From Salinivirga cyanobacteriivorans (GTDB lineage Bacteria; Bacteroidota; Bacteroidia; Bacteroidales; Salinivirgaceae), in assembly GCF_001443605.1 (NCBI RefSeq), contig NZ_CP013118.1, positions 4,179,001 through 4,243,000 on the forward strand: a DNA stretch of 64,000 bases, given 5' to 3'. Below are positions 50,516-61,095 of the stretch, piece by piece. The first letter of the stretch is position 1. Every line of letters begins with the position of its first letter. The translations under genes and the position numbers were made by a program. The notes beneath the pieces were generated by a model. That model saw only the letters and a program-made list of their open reading frames with translations, was not told the DNA's origin and did not search any database.

Positions 50516-53500
50516 CAATAGAGCCGCACTTCAAAAAATCATCTTCAATGAATAGTACATTACAGTCGTCTACTGATAGTACTCCGGATGTTTTGTTTGG
50601 CTTGTAATAGAAAAAATGGATCTTGCTGCATGCCCGGGGAATTTTAGTAGCTATGTAATGTGTATACCAGCGGGTTGTGTCAGCATTAAGAAGCCTTATA
50701 CTCCTGGTTTTAATTGGTTTTTTCGCATTTTTACTGAAAAATCGGAGCACTGCCCGGCCCTCTGCTTTTTGTGTTATATGGTTAACTCCTTTAATAGCAA
50801 TAAACTCATGTTTTTCATTGAAATGTTTGCCCAACTGCAGTTCAAATCCTCCACCATATTTTTGTTTTGTACCAATTTTAAAAGCATAGTTACCTTCAAA
50901 TGTGTTGATTGAATCTACATTGCTTTTGTGTTTATTCCAAAATAAACTGCCTTTTTCGTAATTGATGTGAAGAACCTTAGGGGTTTTGTGCTTTATGCTC
51001 CTGGTAAGCCATGCCAGTTGACCATGCTCGTAATTTCTTATTTTTTTTACTTTCGGATAATGAAAGTATAACCATGCCTTAAGTGATTCCTCGTTTACCG
51101 TGTTGGACCAAAAATATATCATGTTGTTTTTTTCAGACAGATGAACATTGTTTTCCAGTTCGGAGATATCCTGTTCGGTGTAAATTCTCGAAAAAACTAC
51201 TTTGGTACTATCGTCCAGGTGGGCTTTTATTAGCGAGGGGTTGTCAACCGGAAATATGTATGAAAAATCTTTCTGATTATGGCCTTTATTCCATGATTTA
51301 ATTTGTGCTGCTGCTTTTTTGTAAAACTGGTTTCTGGTATGATTGTATGGCCTATTGAAATAGTTATAAACAGCAATCAGGGAAATAACTATAATTGCTG
51401 CCGTTATTCCGGTTTTTACAATTAGTTTTTGTTTTCTAAGAGATATCACAATTGCTAAAATCACCAAAATTATAAAAACGGTTAATGATATAAGGGAGGC
51501 TGTAATTACATAGTTTTTTTCAAACATAAATGTGACTTTATGTTTGCCCGAAGGCAAAACAATGGCCATGAAATGATGATTGACTATGAAATGTTCAACT
51601 GAATTGCCGTCTATTGTGGCTTGCCATCCCGGGTAATTGGCTTGCTGAAGCACTAACAGTTGCGGGTTGGAGGTTTCTGTTACAATATTAATTTTAGTGG
51701 GAGAGAAGCTTGTTATTTGCCAGGTGTATGAATAATCTGTTTTGAAATCTGTATTTACAAATCGTTGGAGTGAGTGCTCCTCAACTACTAAAATATTGGG
51801 CTTTAAAGTTATATTTTCTGCCTCGGCATAAGTTATGATTGAATCGGCAAAATATACAATTGGGTTTTGAAGGGTGTTTTGCCGGATCTTTTTTGAGCGA
51901 TCAAGTTTTTTGTAAGTGTTGAGCAGGAATGGATTATAGCCTTCTAAAGAGATTTCTTTTCTGAAAATACTACCATTTTTCCACGACGGGCCAAAAGAGA
52001 AAAGCTTATTTGTTTGTTTAATTAATGGTTTGCGTGAGGGAACCGGAAAGCCTTCCGGGTGTTTTTTTATTTGCTTATACCATTCGATTGGGTTTTTATT
52101 TGAAACCCCTGTTGAATGCATGTTTAATTGTACAGCTAAAAACAGATCTGTAAATAGTATTAATATAATAAGTTTCCAATTAATTTGCTTTTTTGAAAAA
52201 GTAAAAATCAGTAATGCTAAAATAATAAGTTGTATTAAGCTCTGTGTGAATATTCTATCGTAAACTGTTGATTTAGCTGCATTATTGAATAAGGAGAAGA
52301 CATTGAAATCAATTTTAGTTGCAGCAAAAATTCCTGTGCCAAAAATCAAAATAACCAACGCTGAAAGTACAAATTTGAGATGTTTAATTCTGTGTTTTTG
52401 GTTAAGTAATGCCTTGAAGCTGAAACCTGCAAAAACGAGAAATGCAAATACCGAGAACACCCTGAACAGCGAGGGGTAGCGGAATTTGTCCATCATGGGC
52501 AGGTATTCGTAGGTTAACGCTCTGAATGGCAAAGCATCGCCTACTGCAATTGTCAGCGCTACAACAGCAATAATAAGAAAAGCCCAGGCTTTTTTGGGAA
52601 GCTTTAAAAATATGCCTGAGAATATGGTTGCAAGTGGTAAAAGCCCTAAATAGGCATTGGCCATGGATGTATCGGTTTTAAAAAGCCAGTAATCGTTGAC
52701 CGTTGCATAGGGAAACAGGAAGGAGAGTAAGGATGGAATTGAAAATGGGTTGTTAAAGGCTCTTAATGCATCAACCTGGTTGAAACGTGAGATGTATGGC
52801 GCAACCTCTTTAAGCGCGAGAATTTGCCCAATTGATAATGAGATAATTATAATTGCAAGTATACCATTTGCTCCAATCCAGTTGATTAGTGCTGGCAGGC
52901 CGTAATTTTTCCATTTTTTTACCGAGAAACCAATAAACAAAATGAATAGCACATAGCCCGTTATGATGGTGATAGCCGGATACCCGTCTGTTACCATGAG
53001 GAAGAGGAATATGCAACACCAGAGGATATTGACGATTTTGGAATCTTTGTAAAATCTATAGTAAAAAAGCATGACCCAGGGAAGCCAGCTCGAACCGCTT
53101 AAAATATTAATGTGCTGGGCATTTCCTATGAAAATACCGGATAGCATATAGGCTATTCCAATGATGAAAGCAATTTTTCGGTGCCTTACCAAATGGTTGA
53201 TCAACTTAAACATACCAAGGCCCGCCATGTAGACATGTACGATAAAAAAGAAATGTAAAGTTAGGTTGGTATAGCCTGTTAGCGCTCCGGTAAACATATT
53301 GAGTGGCGACCAGGTGCTGATTAAATTTGCATAGATTGGATAGCCTCCTTCTCCATATGGGTTCCAAAGGGGAAAAATTCCGTTTTGCAAGCATTCGCCA
53401 ATAAAATAACGCCGGGGCAAATAACCCACTACCATATCCCATTTAACGCTATTGAGCAGAAATGCAATTTGGTAAAATGCTAAAACTGCGATAAAAAGTA

Positions 53501-53537
53501 GTAAAATTTCAAATGGTATGGATAGCTTTTTCTTCAC
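50508..53537 (-). CDS. YfhO-family multi-pass membrane protein
   Basis: This 1009-residue inner-membrane protein has about a dozen hydrophobic segments in the first ~460 residues and two more near 675-695 and 705-725. Two periplasmic-type soluble regions lie between and after them. The N-terminal pattern (ECLQNGIFPLWNPYGEGGYPIYAN, then a SSWLPWVML segment) is typical of the YfhO/GT-C-like family, whose members are linked to glycosylation of cell-wall or surface polymers. The second half includes a PGWQATIDG segment common in this family. No adjacent glycan-synthesis gene was seen. A weak -7-like box (TTTCTTTG on the minus strand) lies about 25 bp upstream. The family assignment is firm; the substrate is unknown. 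Confidence 0.85.
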   Translation of the reverse strand: MKKKLSIPFEILLLFIAVLAFYQIAFLLNSVKWDMVVGYLPRRYFIGECLQNGIFPLWNPYGEGGYPIYANLISTWSPLNMFTGALTGYTNLTLHFFFIVHVYMAGLGMFKLINHLVRHRKIAFIIGIAYMLSGIFIGNAQHINILSGSSWLPWVMLFYYRFYKDSKIVNILWCCIFLFLMVTDGYPAITIITGYVLFILFIGFSVKKWKNYGLPALINWIGANGILAIIIISLSIGQILALKEVAPYISRFNQVDALRAFNNPFSIPSLLSFLFPYATVNDYWLFKTDTSMANAYLGLLPLATIFSGIFLKLPKKAWAFLIIAVVALTIAVGDALPFRALTYEYLPMMDKFRYPSLFRVFSVFAFLVFAGFSFKALLNQKHRIKHLKFVLSALVILIFGTGIFAATKIDFNVFSLFNNAAKSTVYDRIFTQSLIQLIILALLIFTFSKKQINWKLIILILFTDLFLAVQLNMHSTGVSNKNPIEWYKQIKKHPEGFPVPSRKPLIKQTNKLFSFGPSWKNGSIFRKEISLEGYNPFLLNTYKKLDRSKKIRQNTLQNPIVYFADSIITYAEAENITLKPNILVVEEHSLQRFVNTDFKTDYSYTWQITSFSPTKINIVTETSNPQLLVLQQANYPGWQATIDGNSVEHFIVNHHFMAIVLPSGKHKVTFMFEKNYVITASLISLTVFIILVILAIVISLRKQKLIVKTGITAAIIVISLIAVYNYFNRPYNHTRNQFYKKAAAQIKSWNKGHNQKDFSYIFPVDNPSLIKAHLDDSTKVVFSRIYTEQDISELENNVHLSEKNNMIYFWSNTVNEESLKAWLYFHYPKVKKIRNYEHGQLAWLTRSIKHKTPKVLHINYEKGSLFWNKHKSNVDSINTFEGNYAFKIGTKQKYGGGFELQLGKHFNEKHEFIAIKGVNHITQKAEGRAVLRFFSKNAKKPIKTRSIRLLNADTTRWYTHYIATKIPRACSKIHFFYYKPNKTSGVLSVDDCNVLFIEDDFLKCGSIEK

Positions 53538-53671
53538 AATGATTTTAGTGTTTTACATTACAAAGAAATACAATTTTTAATAGTTTTAATAACCCTTTCA
53601 CTGCACACCCGGATATTGCAGGAAAAATCAGTAAAGTCAGAAACATGTTTTTTGCCATATCATTTACTTTT

Positions 53672-53704
53672 TTGTCTGAGCCTTATAAAAAAACACTAAT
53701 TTTG
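53672..53704 (+). promoter_or_regulatory. Bacteroidota-type promoter of hisS
   Basis: TTG at 53672-53674, 22 bp, then TAATTTTG at 53697-53704. The -7 box lies inside the longest open frame, which starts at 53645, so it supports the ATG at 53723 as the real start. Confidence 0.55.
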
Positions 53705-53722
53705 TGGGCTAAAACGAAATAT

Positions 53723-55090
53723 ATGGCACAGAAAGTTACTATTCCAAAAGGAACCCGTGATTTTACTCCGCTGGAAATGGCCCGGCGCAATTATATATTC
53801 AATACCATTCAGCAGGTTTACGAGCTGTATGGCTTTCAGCCTATTGAAACTCCATCTATGGAGTTGCTTTCAACCCTGATGGGGAAATATGGCGAAGAGG
53901 GTGATAAGTTGCTCTTTAAAATTCTGAACTCCGGAGATTTTGCAAAAAAAGCAGATGAGCAGCATTGGGAAGAGCGCAATATTTCAAAGCTTACACCACA
54001 AATTGCCGAAAAAGGTTTAAGGTACGACCTTACAGTGCCATTTGCACGTTTTGTGGTGCAAAACCGCAATGAAATTCAGTTTCCGTTTAAAAGATACCAG
54101 ATACAACCCGTATGGCGTGCCGACAGACCACAGAAAGGCCGTTATCGTGAATTTGTGCAGTGCGATGCAGATGTGGTTGGAAGCAACTCGCTGCTACACG
54201 AAGCGGAACTTGTGATGATAATGGACGAAGTATTTACACGTCTTGGGATAAATGTAACTATAAAAATTAACAGCCGTAAGTTGCTTACTGCTATCGCCGA
54301 TATGGTGGGCAAACCAGAGTTAATAACAGCAATTACAGTAGCCATTGATAAACTAGATAAAATTGGACTTGAGAAGGTTCAGGAAGAGTTAAAACAAGTG
54401 GGGTTGTCCGATGACGATATTAAAAAAGTTACACCCATTATCGAGTTGAGGGGTAACAACCAGGAGAAAATAGAGGCTGTGGCAGAATTGTTCGGTGGAA
54501 ATGAAGCCTCCGAGGCCGGCAAAAATGAGATTTTTAAGGTATTTAACTATCTGGAATCGTATGAGCTTAATAATGAAGTAGAATTTGATCTGGCCCTTGC
54601 GCGTGGTCTTAATTATTACACGGGTTGCATATTCGAAGTAAAAGCAAAAGATGTAGCCATTGGCTCAATATGCGGTGGTGGTCGCTACGATGATCTTACC
54701 GGTATCTTTGGCCTTAAAGATGTTTCCGGAGTGGGGATATCATTCGGAGCTGACCGAATTTATGATGTGCTAATGCAGTTGAATCAGTTTCCGGAAACAA
54801 CGCTACAGGGGCCTAAAATTATGTTTGTGAATTTTGGCGATAAAGAGGCACAATATGCGCTAAAAGCTGCAATATCCCTGCGTAATAACGGTGTTTCAGC
54901 TGAGGTTTACCCCGATAGTGTTAAAATGAAAAAACAAATGAATTATGCCAATACCAAGCACTTTCCTTTTGTTGTGCTTGCCGGGGAGAATGAAATTAAC
55001 AATAGTACCTACACGTTAAAAGATATGAAAACGGGCGAACAAAGTGAGGTTAGTTTGCCTGAATTGATTGAGAAATTGAAAAACAGCTAG
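53723..55090 (+). CDS. hisS: Histidyl-tRNA synthetase
   Basis: The protein has 455 residues from the ATG at 53723. The frame is open 26 codons further, but that stretch holds the promoter and does not look like HisRS. The N-terminus [15 protein letters not shown] is the usual class II HisRS start. Motif 2 is represented by the [27 protein letters not shown] region, and the histidine-specific [14 protein letters not shown] and GGGRYD loops are present. A C-terminal anticodon-binding domain follows (about 360-455). It charges tRNA-His in the cytosol using ATP. The next gene, hutH, follows after 49 bp on the same strand, an unusual pairing of a histidine user with a histidine degrader. Confidence 0.96.
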   Translation: MAQKVTIPKGTRDFTPLEMARRNYIFNTIQQVYELYGFQPIETPSMELLSTLMGKYGEEGDKLLFKILNSGDFAKKADEQHWEERNISKLTPQIAEKGLRYDLTVPFARFVVQNRNEIQFPFKRYQIQPVWRADRPQKGRYREFVQCDADVVGSNSLLHEAELVMIMDEVFTRLGINVTIKINSRKLLTAIADMVGKPELITAITVAIDKLDKIGLEKVQEELKQVGLSDDDIKKVTPIIELRGNNQEKIEAVAELFGGNEASEAGKNEIFKVFNYLESYELNNEVEFDLALARGLNYYTGCIFEVKAKDVAIGSICGGGRYDDLTGIFGLKDVSGVGISFGADRIYDVLMQLNQFPETTLQGPKIMFVNFGDKEAQYALKAAISLRNNGVSAEVYPDSVKMKKQMNYANTKHFPFVVLAGENEINNSTYTLKDMKTGEQSEVSLPELIEKLKNS

Positions 55091-55139
55091 ATTATTTGGC
55101 ACTATAGTTCTTGTGTCAATCATTTTTAAATAACATACT

Positions 55140-56633
55140 ATGGATACTATTCACCACATATCACCCGAACCATTAACTTTTGAGATAATTGAAGAAATAA
55201 TTGCGGGCGATTACAAATTGGCATTATCCGATGATGCCAAACAATTAATACAGGAAAGCCGAGATTACCTTGACCAGAAAATGGCCAAACAGGATGATCC
55301 TATTTATGGAATTAATACAGGATTTGGATCGCTTTGCGACAAAAAGATATCCAAAGAAGATTTGTCGAGCCTGCAACGAAACCTGGTAATGTCGCATGCT
55401 TGTGGTACCGGTAATGAGGTGCACCCGCAGATTGTGAAACTTATGTTGCTCTTCAAAGCGCATGCCTTGTCACTGGGTAAAAGCGGTGTGCAATTACAAA
55501 CAGTGGAGCGCATCATCGAAATGTTTAACCACGACATAATTCCCGTTGTTTACGAGCTAGGCTCGCTAGGCGCATCGGGTGATTTGGCCCCACTTGCCCA
55601 CCTGTTTTTACCTCTGCTTGGAGAAGGAGAAGTGATAGTAGATGGAAAGCGCATGCCAAGCGCAGAGATGCTTAAAAAACAAGGTTGGGAAACTATTACA
55701 CTGCGCAGCAAAGAAGGGCTGGCATTGCTCAACGGTACCCAGTTTATGACTGCTCATGCTGCAATGGCACTAATTCGGGCATTCAAGTTACAAAAACTGG
55801 CCGATTTGGCCGGGGCTCTTTCTATAGATGCTTTTGATGGTATAATTGCACCCTTTAGTGAAGAGCTACAGCAGGTACGACCCCACGAAGGACAAATTGA
55901 AACCGCGCGGAATATTCGGGCTATGTTATTGGACTCGGAAATTAATGAACAGGAAAAAGAGCATGTGCAGGATCCCTATTCCTTCCGCTGTATTCCTCAG
56001 GTACATGGCGCTACTAAAGATGCGGTAAGCCATGTGAGCAGTGTAGTTCTTACAGAGATTAACTCAGTAACCGATAACCCGACAATTTTTGTCGAAGAAG
56101 ATAAAATTTTATCTGGAGGTAATTTCCATGGGCAACCATTGGCACTAAGTCTCGATTACATGGTAATGGCATTATCGGAGCTTGGAAACATTAGTGAGCG
56201 GCGTGTTGCTCAGCTGATAAGTGGTAAACGTGGATTACCTGAATTTCTTGTGGCGAACCCCGGCCTGAACTCCGGATTGATGATTCCTCAATACACAGCT
56301 GCATCAATCGTAAATAAAAACAAACAACTTTCAGTGCCGAACTCAATTGATTCAATTGTTTCATCAAACGGGCAGGAGGACCACGTGAGTATGGGTGCCA
56401 ATAGTGCCACGAAATTAAGCAGGGTTGTTGACAACCTTGAAAGACTTATTGCTATTGAGTTAATTAATGCATCGCAGGCACTGGAGTTCAGAAAGCCACT
56501 GAAAACATCGCCTTACCTGGAAGAGTTTTTGGCTGTTTTCAGAGAAGAAGTTCCGTTTGTAAAAGATGACCGTGTGTTATATGAGGATATTGAACGGGCT
56601 GTGTCATTTATCCGAAGCGGAAGTTTTGAATAA
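55140..56633 (+). CDS. hutH: Histidine ammonia-lyase
   Basis: The 497-residue length fits the family. The MIO-forming triad Ala-Ser-Gly is at 145-147 in GSLGASGDLAPLAHL. Other family segments present are YGINTGFGSL near 56-65, QDPYSFRCIPQVHGA, and NFHGQPLAL. The enzyme deaminates L-histidine to trans-urocanate, the first step of the Hut pathway; a tyrosine ammonia-lyase activity is a less likely alternative. No other hut genes lie in the window. The gene follows hisS by 49 bp and may share its transcript. A strong terminator follows at 56667-56700. Confidence 0.93.
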   Translation: MDTIHHISPEPLTFEIIEEIIAGDYKLALSDDAKQLIQESRDYLDQKMAKQDDPIYGINTGFGSLCDKKISKEDLSSLQRNLVMSHACGTGNEVHPQIVKLMLLFKAHALSLGKSGVQLQTVERIIEMFNHDIIPVVYELGSLGASGDLAPLAHLFLPLLGEGEVIVDGKRMPSAEMLKKQGWETITLRSKEGLALLNGTQFMTAHAAMALIRAFKLQKLADLAGALSIDAFDGIIAPFSEELQQVRPHEGQIETARNIRAMLLDSEINEQEKEHVQDPYSFRCIPQVHGATKDAVSHVSSVVLTEINSVTDNPTIFVEEDKILSGGNFHGQPLALSLDYMVMALSELGNISERRVAQLISGKRGLPEFLVANPGLNSGLMIPQYTAASIVNKNKQLSVPNSIDSIVSSNGQEDHVSMGANSATKLSRVVDNLERLIAIELINASQALEFRKPLKTSPYLEEFLAVFREEVPFVKDDRVLYEDIERAVSFIRSGSFE

Positions 56634-56666
56634 AGTTAACATAAAATAATATAAAAATTAAAGCTT

Positions 56667-56700
56667 ATCGCTGTCTGAATCCAGGCAGCGATATTTTTTT
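56667..56700 (+). terminator. Rho-independent terminator after hutH
   Basis: ATCGCTGTCTG (56667-56677) pairs with CAGGCAGCGAT (56682-56692), with one G-U pair, around a 4-nt loop and followed by a T run. Confidence 0.88.
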
Positions 56701-56766
56701 GTTCGGATTCCTCTTTTACAGACAATTAATTTTGATTGTGTTCGTTAATTAAAACATAAAAATAAA

Positions 56767-56797
56767 TTGCCTGTTCGTAAAACTTTTGTTACGTTTG
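56767..56797 (+). promoter_or_regulatory. Bacteroidota-type promoter of the M16 peptidase gene
   Basis: TTG at 56767-56769, 20 bp, then TACGTTTG at 56790-56797, matching TAnnTTTG. The start codon lies 40 bp downstream. Confidence 0.6.
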
Positions 56798-56837
56798 AGC
56801 AGCTAAACTAAATTATTCTCTCTTAAAGTTAAAAAAC

Positions 56838-59777
56838 ATGTACAAAATCAAGATGATCGTTATCGCGACCATAGGAATGTTTCTTATGGGCTGTGCCGGT
56901 AATGGAGAAAAACACGAAGTAATTCAAAAAGAAGACAGTAATGGTTACGCCTACAAAGAGGTAACCAATGACCCTTATCATGCCAGAGTTTATACGCTTG
57001 ATAATGGACTGAAAGTTTACCTGAGTGTAAACCGCGATGAGCCACGTGTGCAAACCTATATCGGCGTTAAAGCAGGTTCAAGTTACGATCCGGCCGAAAC
57101 AACCGGACTTGCGCACTACCTCGAGCATATGATGTTTAAAGGTACCGGAAAAATCGGAGCACTCGACTGGGAAACCGAGAAAGCCATGATCGAGGAAATC
57201 TCTGAACTTTATGAGCAACATAAAGCCACAGATGACGACAATGAAAAAAAGGCCATTTATGCTAAAATTGACAGCATATCGTATCAGGCTGCTAAAATGG
57301 TTGCCGCAAATGAATACGATAAACTTATGTCTACACTTGGTGCAAAGGGAACAAACGCTTATACCTCAAATGAACGTACAGTTTATATGAACGATATTCC
57401 TGCCAATGAGCTTGAAAAATGGCTTATGGTAGAAAGCGAAAGGTTTAGCCAATTGGTCCTCCGTTTATTCCATACCGAACTTGAGACTGTTTACGAAGAG
57501 TTTAATATGGGGCAGGATCAGGATGGCCGACAAGCTTACCAGGCGCTCTATAAAAACCTTTTTCCCGGGCATGTTTACGGTGAACAATCTACTATTGGTA
57601 AACCTGAACACTTGAAAAACCCTTCAATGGTAAATATTCATAATTATTTTGATACTTATTATGTGCCTAATAATATGGCTATTGCAATGGTTGGGGATAT
57701 TGATATGGATGAAACCATTAAAATGGTGGATGAGCATTTTGGTAAATTAGAAAAAAATCCGGTTGAGCCCATTAATCATGGAAAGGCCGATCCTATTAAG
57801 GGTATTGTCAGAGATACAGTTAGTGGACCGCAACCAGCATCTGTAAGAGTTGCATTCCGTTTCGATGGCGTAAAATCAGATGATCGTAAGTATGTGAGCC
57901 TTATTGATCATATTTTGAGCAACCGCACAGCCGGTCTCATTGACCTGAATCTTGTGCAAGAACAAAAAGTTCAGATGGCTGCCTCTTATTCAAGCTTTTT
58001 GCAGGATTATGGAACACACGTGTTCTATGGAATGCCGCGTAGTGAACAAAGTTTGCAGGAAGTGGCAGATTTAATGTTGGCAGAGCTTGATAAAATTAAA
58101 TCAGGTGATTTCGATGATTGGCTATTGGAAGCCTGTATTAAAGATATGAAAGTTAGTAAAATAAGAAAATTGGAAGGCAAATGGCGTGCACATGATTTTA
58201 TCGATGCCTTTACAAATGATTTTGCCTGGGAAAATTATATCACTTTTATTGAAGACCTGGAGAAAATTACCAAAGAGGATTTAGTGAAATTTGCCAACGA
58301 AAACTATGGCGATGATTATGTAGTGATTTATAAAGAACAGGGACCACGCACTGCAGCTGTAAAAGTAGATAAGCCAGAAATTACTTCTCTGGAACTAAAC
58401 CGCGATGTGCAATCAGATTTCTTCCAGAAAGTGACCTCTGAGCCAGCAAAACGCTTAGATCCTATGTTCATTGATTTTGACAAGCGAATTGACCATGCAG
58501 AGGTGACCAATGGCGTTAAGTTGAGCTACATTGAGAATAAAACAAATGAGCTTTTCCGCATGCAGTATATTATTCCGATGGGTAAAAACCATAATAATAT
58601 GATTCCATTGGCTGTTGAGTACCTTGAGTATTTGGGGACCGAGAAATACACTCCGGCAGAATTTAAAAAAGAACTGTTTAAGTATGGATTAAGCTTTGGT
58701 GTATATGCCAGCAGTGAAGATGCTTATGTGTATATTTCAGGACTGGAAGAGTCGCTGGACAAAGGTGTTGAATTGCTTGAGCATATGATAGCCAATGCTA
58801 AACCTGACCAGGAAGCCTATGATAAATACGTACAGAAAATCCTAAAAGACCGTTCGAATGCCAAAGAGGATAAAAACTCAATTCTGTGGAACGGGATGCT
58901 TAACTACGGGTTGTATGGAGAAGAATCTTCATTCACGAATATTATTCCAGAAGAGAAACTCAAAAATATAGCGCCCCAGGCACTTACAGATTTGGTGAAA
59001 GACCTATACAGCTATAAGCACGAAATTTTCTATTATGGCAGCAGACCAACAAAAGAACTTACGGCTTTGCTGGCTGAAAAACACCAAATTCCTGAAGAGT
59101 TGAAACCCGTACCAGAACCAACAGATTACGCTGTGAGAGAAGTTGACCAAAATGAGGTGTATTTTGTGGATTATGACATGATTCAGTCTAATATCCTATT
59201 GCTTTCAAAAGATCAGCAATTCGATAAAGAATTAATGCCCTATGCCCGCATGTTTAATGAATTTTACGGTAGTGGCTTGTCATCGATTGTTTTCCAGGAA
59301 ATTAGAGAGGCTAAAGCATTAGCTTATTCAGCTTTTTCTGCATTTACTACACCATCGAAACAAGATGATGACCACCTGATTTATGGGTTTGTAGGTACAC
59401 AGCCAGATAAGATTAAAATAGCTACCAATGCACTTATGGGGCTTATGGACGAAATGCCCGAAGCTCAGAAACAGTTTGAAAGTGCACGTGAGGCCATTTT
59501 GAAAAAAATTGAGAGCGAGCGAATTACCAAAGATCAAATATACTGGACCTATAGACGGAACAATAAGCGTGGAATTGATCATGACTTCCGTAAAGACGTT
59601 TATCAGAAAGTACAGAATATGTCACTCGAGGAATTTAAAGATTTCTTTAATAATCACATAAGTGGCAAAAATTATACATATATGGTCATGGGTGATCGTG
59701 AAAGCGTAGATATGAATATTCTTGCACAAATTGGTACTGTGAAAGAACTTACACTTGAGGAGTTGTTTAACTATTAA
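56838..59777 (+). CDS. M16 (pitrilysin-family) zinc peptidase lipoprotein
   Basis: The 979-residue protein has a lipoprotein signal peptide with lipobox LMGC (Cys at about 19), so it is probably anchored to a membrane facing the periplasm or surface. The N-terminal M16 domain has the inverted zinc motif HYLEH at about 93-97 with the downstream glutamate region ETVYEEFNM near 215-223. Further M16 modules follow, and a second, inactive-type half begins near residue 540. The length matches two-half pitrilysin-type enzymes, which close a chamber around peptides and degrade them. The likely role is turnover of exported peptides. The gene is monocistronic, with its own promoter and terminator. Confidence 0.92.
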   Translation: MYKIKMIVIATIGMFLMGCAGNGEKHEVIQKEDSNGYAYKEVTNDPYHARVYTLDNGLKVYLSVNRDEPRVQTYIGVKAGSSYDPAETTGLAHYLEHMMFKGTGKIGALDWETEKAMIEEISELYEQHKATDDDNEKKAIYAKIDSISYQAAKMVAANEYDKLMSTLGAKGTNAYTSNERTVYMNDIPANELEKWLMVESERFSQLVLRLFHTELETVYEEFNMGQDQDGRQAYQALYKNLFPGHVYGEQSTIGKPEHLKNPSMVNIHNYFDTYYVPNNMAIAMVGDIDMDETIKMVDEHFGKLEKNPVEPINHGKADPIKGIVRDTVSGPQPASVRVAFRFDGVKSDDRKYVSLIDHILSNRTAGLIDLNLVQEQKVQMAASYSSFLQDYGTHVFYGMPRSEQSLQEVADLMLAELDKIKSGDFDDWLLEACIKDMKVSKIRKLEGKWRAHDFIDAFTNDFAWENYITFIEDLEKITKEDLVKFANENYGDDYVVIYKEQGPRTAAVKVDKPEITSLELNRDVQSDFFQKVTSEPAKRLDPMFIDFDKRIDHAEVTNGVKLSYIENKTNELFRMQYIIPMGKNHNNMIPLAVEYLEYLGTEKYTPAEFKKELFKYGLSFGVYASSEDAYVYISGLEESLDKGVELLEHMIANAKPDQEAYDKYVQKILKDRSNAKEDKNSILWNGMLNYGLYGEESSFTNIIPEEKLKNIAPQALTDLVKDLYSYKHEIFYYGSRPTKELTALLAEKHQIPEELKPVPEPTDYAVREVDQNEVYFVDYDMIQSNILLLSKDQQFDKELMPYARMFNEFYGSGLSSIVFQEIREAKALAYSAFSAFTTPSKQDDDHLIYGFVGTQPDKIKIATNALMGLMDEMPEAQKQFESAREAILKKIESERITKDQIYWTYRRNNKRGIDHDFRKDVYQKVQNMSLEEFKDFFNNHISGKNYTYMVMGDRESVDMNILAQIGTVKELTLEELFNY

Positions 59778-60105
59778 AATCTCGAATACAGAAACAACAA
59801 AACCCCGTTTTTTAGCGGGGTTTTTTATGCTTCCATTTGGGTTTGCTAACAACTATAAAATTTATTCTTCATATCCATAAATATGCATTCATGTTACTGG
59901 AACAAATAAAGATTGGAACATTGCCTGTATCTAAAACAAGTCACCCACGCCATTCGCAGTGTTAAAAGGTATATCCAACTACAAATAAATACTTTTTAAT
60001 GTTTGACCCTACTGTTACGAAAGGATCGAACAGCGCCGTCATATAACGTGCTTCAAATGAAACAAGCATGATTAAAATAATTATTAAACACACACGCAGG
60101 AATGA
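59778..60105. other. Non-coding stretch downstream of the M16 gene
   Basis: Apart from the terminator at 59800-59827 this 328-bp stretch shows no gene, repeat or RNA that I recognise. It separates the M16 gene from the 3' end of the damaged outer-membrane-type gene on the opposite strand. Confidence 0.6.
59800..59827 (+). terminator. Rho-independent terminator after the M16 peptidase gene
   Basis: AAACCCCG pairs with CGGGGTTT around a T-rich loop and is followed by a T run. It lies about 22 bp past the stop at 59777. Confidence 0.88.
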
Positions 60106-61056
60106 TTATTTTACATCATGCGGTTCCATCTGACCACTAAAATCAAAATTATAAACAGATGAAATGTTTTTGTGTGTGTAGCCTATTCCTGCAATTAAAC
60201 CTCTTTTATAATTTGGTTTTTCATCTATTGCTTTCCCGGTTGTCACATCTCCATCTACCAGACTTTCTTTTCTTTTATAGTTAGTTAAATCAAATGAATA
60301 TCCGCGCATTAATCCTGCGTTTGCAAAAATTTTCGATTGCTTTAAGTGATAATGATATCTTAGCAAAAGTGTAAGGTCTATTTCCTTGCTGCCAATTTCT
60401 GCTTCGGATACATATGCATTATCTTTATATTCGCCTTTTGCCATGTAACTGTAGTACATTAGCTCTGATCTTAATGCCCATTTTTTATTGTTTCGGGGAA
60501 AAATTATAGCCACTGAAATACCCCCCCCCACCCGGTAAAGTTAGTAGAGGAAGTAAATTCAGGTTTGTCCATATAGAGAAGTGAATTTGAATAGAAGTCT
60601 GAATAGGTTATAGACATACCTGCCAGTACTCCGAAATTTATCTCTTTTTTGCCTTTCATTTTGGCAAAAGCAGGAGGGTCATTTAAGCAAGTATAATTTT
60701 CAACCAATAGTTTTTTTGGTCTTTGGGTTCATAGTCTGCATCTTCTATGGCTCCGGTTATTTTTTTACAATTATTCAGGTAAATTGCCAATTGGCCTTTG
60801 AAGGTGTTTTTTTCCTGCTGGTATTTACCTTCAAAGCGGGTGATGTAGTAGTTTTTGTAAATTAGAAACTCAATACTGTCATTTCGTTTGATGTAAAGAT
60901 TGTCTTTACCTTTTCGCGTACCGTAATGATATAAGCTTTTATCTCCTTTGAATAATACCTCCAGAAACACGGTATCTCTCTCCAGGTTTAATGCGGGGCC
61001 TTCCTCCAGGCGAGATGTGGCCACCGGGCTTGTTTCAATGTCCACAATCTGGCCAG
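60106..61056 (-). pseudogene. Outer-membrane-type protein gene, 5'-truncated by an IS and twice frameshifted
   Basis: Three consecutive minus-strand frames (about 61056-60683, 60707-60504 and 60531-60106) read as one protein if single bases are restored. Near 60705-60711 an A7 run breaks the frame; one extra A joins EPKDQ to KKLLVENYTC. At about 60521-60529 a G9 run breaks it again; one extra G joins TNFTG to GGISVAIIFP. The N-terminal part (FLEVLFKGDKSLYHYG...) and the C-terminal part (a small beta-barrel with YSYMAKGEYKDNAY and IAGIGYTHKNISSVYNFDF) fit a family of Bacteroidota outer-membrane proteins. The start codon and signal peptide are missing, because the sequence runs into an IS3-family end near 61057. 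The frameshifts could be decay, phase variation or sequencing error. Confidence 0.65.
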
Positions 61057-61095
61057 TGTAGAAAGTGGAATTGCAACAAAAAAATGGACAAAAGA

